Assembly (NCBI GenBank): GCA_021325455.1
Contig: JAJPHD010000012.1
Span: forward strand, 26,784-90,783
Length of the DNA stretch: 64,000 nucleotides
Direction of reading: 5' to 3'
Origin: Actinomycetota bacterium
GTDB taxonomy: Bacteria; Actinomycetota; Acidimicrobiia; Acidimicrobiales; JAJPHD01
The notes under the pieces are model-generated. The model was not told the DNA's origin and made no database searches. It worked only from the letters and a program-made list of their open reading frames with translations. Shown one piece after another: positions 63,889 to 64,000 of the stretch (position 1 is its first letter; the number at the start of each line of letters is the position of its first letter). A program made the translations under genes and the position numbers.

Positions 63889-64000
63889 CCTCAACCCTCT
63901 CCCCCCCGCCCCGGGCCCGGGTCACCTGGGACCCGGCCCAGGTCTCCCGGGAGGAGCGCTTCCAGGCCCTGAGGGGGAGGGGGGCCACGGTGTGGCTGAC
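63885..64000 (+). CDS. cysC: Adenylylsulfate kinase (partial N-terminus, runs off window)
   Basis: GTG overlaps the cysN stop; ...RVTWDPAQVSREERFQALRGRGATVWL, the N-terminal lead-in typical of CysC; the Walker A would lie just outside. Confidence 0.7.
   Translation, partial: MTSTLSPPPRARVTWDPAQVSREERFQALRGRGATVWL

Noticed and set aside
1-64000. Integrated prophage, transposon or defence island
   Set aside because: No integrase, transposase, phage structural, restriction-modification or toxin-antitoxin signatures recognised; content is mostly housekeeping and envelope functions.

Overview
64 kb of high-GC (~70%), densely coded chromosome from an actinobacterium; gene content (S53 peptidase, caa3-type oxidase, Bpa, HpnR-like enzyme) would fit an Acidimicrobiia-like lineage, but that placement is inference. 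I found no CRISPR array, rRNA, tRNA, transposase or phage module. Main blocks: (i) mtnA/pcm, a transketolase-like protein, hisS-aspS; (ii) rarA flanked on both sides by unrelated 46-47 bp tandem repeats; (iii) a two-component system next to GTAAC-N6-GTAAC boxes; (iv) a cytochrome-oxidase biogenesis island (ctaB, TlpA, COG4315-like lipoprotein, degenerate CuA/cupredoxin, coxB, ctaD, ctaE, ctaG, a fused SCO1-TlpA protein, ccdA); (v) nfuA, yceI/marR with a perfect operator-like palindrome, S53 peptidase, DUF2142; (vi) zwf-gnd-pgi operon, gabD, an HpnR-like B12/radical-SAM enzyme, a GNAT-acyl-CoA synthetase fusion with an Rrf2 regulator, and the proteasome activator Bpa; (vii) a surface-glycan/sulfate-activation region (asnB, DegT aminotransferase, WecA-like, GT-GNAT fusion, deacetylase, formyltransferase, GT4, Tat-exported Cys-rich protein, cysD-cysN-cysC). 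The most interesting non-genic signals are a recurrent TANNNT-N6-9-start leaderless promoter grammar, promoter-proximal mini-cistrons ending on or next to the main start codon (tlpA, 23575 ORF, asnB, cysD), a 19-bp tandem amplification of the hisS promoter, the repeat islands around rarA, and an unlisted 50-aa ORF with a good Shine-Dalgarno in the glycan cluster.
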